Of a stretch of 6,550 nt of DNA, positions 5,281-6,550 are shown in pieces. Numbering within the stretch: the first letter of the stretch is position 1; each line of letters opens with the position of its first letter. Position numbers and translations under genes: made by a program. Origin of the DNA: Rhodospirillales bacterium (lineage in GTDB: Bacteria; Pseudomonadota; Alphaproteobacteria; JAREAF01); assembly GCA_029240475.1 (NCBI GenBank), contig JAREAF010000174.1, forward strand, positions 1 to 6,550. The letters run 5' to 3'. The notes below the pieces were generated by a model. It was not told the DNA's origin. It was given only the letters and a program-made list of their open reading frames with translations, and made no database searches.

Positions 5281-6317
5281 CTTGGCGGCGAGCCGAAGGG
5301 CGTATCGATCTCCGGCCGAAGGGAGTGGGTCGGCCAGGTGGCGCCGTGCCCCGCGAACCGCCGCTCCAGGTCCTCCGAGAGCTGCTTCGAGAAGACTCGC
5401 GCCGCCGGCCAGAGCAGGTGGTAGGCGTCACCGAAGGCCCCCTCTCCAAGCGCCATGGACCGCTCGTCGATGAAGATCGCGGACGTGCCCCTCAAGGCCT
5501 CTGACAGCTCGCGCACGAACTGGTCAATGTAGCCCTTCGCCCCTGCGACTTCGCGCAGGAAGATCGGGCTCGTCGGCGGCACCACGACCACGAGCCGCGC
5601 GCCGCGCGCATCGACGTCGCCGCTCCATGCCCGCAGCTCGCGGAAGCAGGCCGGATCAAGCGGGCGGATCTTGGTGTAGAGCACGGCGTGACGCTGCCGC
5701 GCCTCCTCGGCCGACATGTCCATGGGCATGGTGCCGAACGGATCGGTGTAGAGCCGCCTTTCGAAAGACCCGCTCAGGTTCTCCCGCGCGGCGGCGATCT
5801 CGAAAGCCTCCGGAACCAGCTCGTGCGGATTGAAGTATTTCAGATAGGTCTTCGCCAGGCTCGCCTCGCCGCGGACATAGGCCCGCGCGTCGGCGCGCTC
5901 GAACACGGCTCGCGGAACGGTCGTGCAATCCTCGAAGTCGGGCGGCACCGCGAGCTGCAGGACCTTCCGCACCCCGGGAAAAAGATCCAGGTAGAAATTG
6001 CTGGCGTAGCGGACCTCGTGCATCTGGGCGCCGCTGAACGCAACGTTGAGGAACCTTTCCCGTCCATGAAGCTCGCCGGAGAAGGGAGCCCCGTACAAGG
6101 ACCGCATCGCGCTCGAGGAGCCCACAGCAATCGTGGTGGGCTGCAAGTCCGGATGACGCCGGAGGAACCGCAGCTTCTCGTCGAGATCGATCCGATTGGA
6201 GATCGCCGGCGCCGGCAGGTGCTGCGGGGCGTAGCGATCGAGCAACTCGATCAAGCCGACGGTGGCGACCACCGTCGCGAGCACGCCACCCAACAATGCC
6301 GCGGCATAGGCTCGCAT
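5277..6317 (-). CDS. Membrane-anchored SGNH-hydrolase-like protein, function unknown
   Basis: I take the ATG at 6315-6317, giving 346 residues. GGGGGAG lies 8 bases upstream, and the protein then begins with a hydrophobic signal-anchor (residues about 4-24). The frame is open to a GTG at 6428, but that extension has no Shine-Dalgarno and spans the TATAAT box. The body has an SGNH-like order: TIAVGSSSAMRSL (62-73), a GDS-type block whose S67-S69 include the probable nucleophile; NVAFSGAQMHE (91-101); VVVVPPTSP (243-251); and FGDAYHLLWPAARVF (295-309), with D297 and H300 as a DxxH catalytic pair. This resembles the AlgX/DltD-like extracellular esterase or O-acetyltransferase-type fold, so a role in modifying a surface polymer is plausible but inferred. 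It converges on the TctC gene 54 bases away and is downstream of a partial gene on the same strand. I do not recognise a specific named gene. Confidence 0.7.
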   Translation of the reverse strand: MRAYAAALLGGVLATVVATVGLIELLDRYAPQHLPAPAISNRIDLDEKLRFLRRHPDLQPTTIAVGSSSAMRSLYGAPFSGELHGRERFLNVAFSGAQMHEVRYASNFYLDLFPGVRKVLQLAVPPDFEDCTTVPRAVFERADARAYVRGEASLAKTYLKYFNPHELVPEAFEIAAARENLSGSFERRLYTDPFGTMPMDMSAEEARQRHAVLYTKIRPLDPACFRELRAWSGDVDARGARLVVVVPPTSPIFLREVAGAKGYIDQFVRELSEALRGTSAIFIDERSMALGEGAFGDAYHLLWPAARVFSKQLSEDLERRFAGHGATWPTHSLRPEIDTPFGSPPS

Positions 6318-6368
6318 CGAGCCTGCTCCCCCACGCAAAGTGCCCAGACCCCATATTCTCCGACCCTC

Positions 6369-6374
6369 ATTATA
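6369..6374 (-). promoter_or_regulatory. Candidate -10 box (TATAAT) for the SGNH-like gene
   Basis: A perfect TATAAT on the minus strand lies 51 bases upstream of the ATG at 6317, in the gap after the upstream gene's stop. The base run at the expected -35 position (6392-6397, GGATCG on the minus strand) is poor, so an activator or alternative recognition would be needed. An exact TATAAT in GC-rich intergenic DNA is still suggestive. Confidence 0.4.
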
Positions 6375-6438
6375 CGCTTGCGGCCTGCTCCCGATCCCCT
6401 CGACAAGCGAAGCATGTGTCCTATCCACATGCGTGAAA

Positions 6439-6550
6439 TCAGGTCATTTTTCGGTGATTACTGAAGTTCGGGCGCGAGCGCCGTTCCAAGCCCTCGGACA
6501 GGTTGCGATCGGCCGCGTTCACCACCAAGCCGTGCCGCCAGTAATCACCT
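6439..6550 (-). CDS. C-terminal end of an unidentified protein, cut by window edge
   Basis: Reading minus from the right edge, one frame stays open for 36 full codons to a TGA at 6439-6441. The other two minus frames stop near the edge. The visible residues begin GDYWRHGLVVNAADRN and end in NHRKMT. Most codons end in G or C until the last few, as expected for a real gene in this genome. The rest lies beyond the window. I do not recognise the family. The stop is 121 bases before the ATG of the SGNH-like gene on the same strand, so a loose operon is possible. Confidence 0.5.
   Translation of the reverse strand, partial: GDYWRHGLVVNAADRNLSEGLERRSRPNFSNHRKMT

Noticed and set aside
5688..6464. 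A 258-codon plus-strand open frame on the right
   Set aside because: It is antisense to the SGNH-like gene, whose signal-anchor, ordered motifs and Shine-Dalgarno are more persuasive.

Overview
The window looks like chromosomal DNA from a high-GC alphaproteobacterium. The evidence is a strong G/C preference at third codon positions, a tRNA-Val gene with an encoded CCA end, large cyclase/TPR and Bug-type binding proteins of the kind expanded in Rhodospirillales and Hyphomicrobiales, and DUF3108 proteins next to glmU. I cannot name the genus from the sequence alone.

Left part (1-2244). A minus-strand cluster reads right to left: a DUF3108 secreted protein, a second DUF3108 secreted protein 12 bases downstream, then after a 123-base gap the N-terminal 97 codons of glmU, which makes UDP-GlcNAc for the cell envelope. 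The gap holds a perfect 11-base inverted repeat. Upstream of the DUF3108 pair is a roughly 190-base spacer with a good plus-strand promoter for a tRNA gene.

Middle (2245-5244). An intact tRNA-Val(CAC) gene, CCA included, is followed by two divergent genes: a class III adenylate/guanylate cyclase with a TolB/FlgO-like domain and TPRs (minus), and an exported Bug/TctC-family solute-binding protein (plus). The last 10 bases of the tRNA plus two flanking T's (12 bases, 2310-2321) recur exactly at 5233-5244, just after the TctC stop. The two-gene block is therefore bracketed by a tRNA 3'-end direct repeat, the classic mark of integration at a tRNA. No integrase is present, so it may be a small cryptic island or the remnant of a larger one. 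This is the most notable observation in the window.

Right part (5245-6550). A minus-strand gene encodes a membrane-anchored SGNH-hydrolase-like protein with a GSSS nucleophile-type block and a C-terminal DxxH. Further upstream on the same strand is the C-terminal end of an unidentified gene that runs off the window.

Functionally, the left genes are envelope housekeeping, the tRNA is translation housekeeping, and the middle pair looks like accessory sensing and uptake functions. The right gene may modify an extracellular polymer. No complete defence system, CRISPR array, transposase or rRNA gene was seen.
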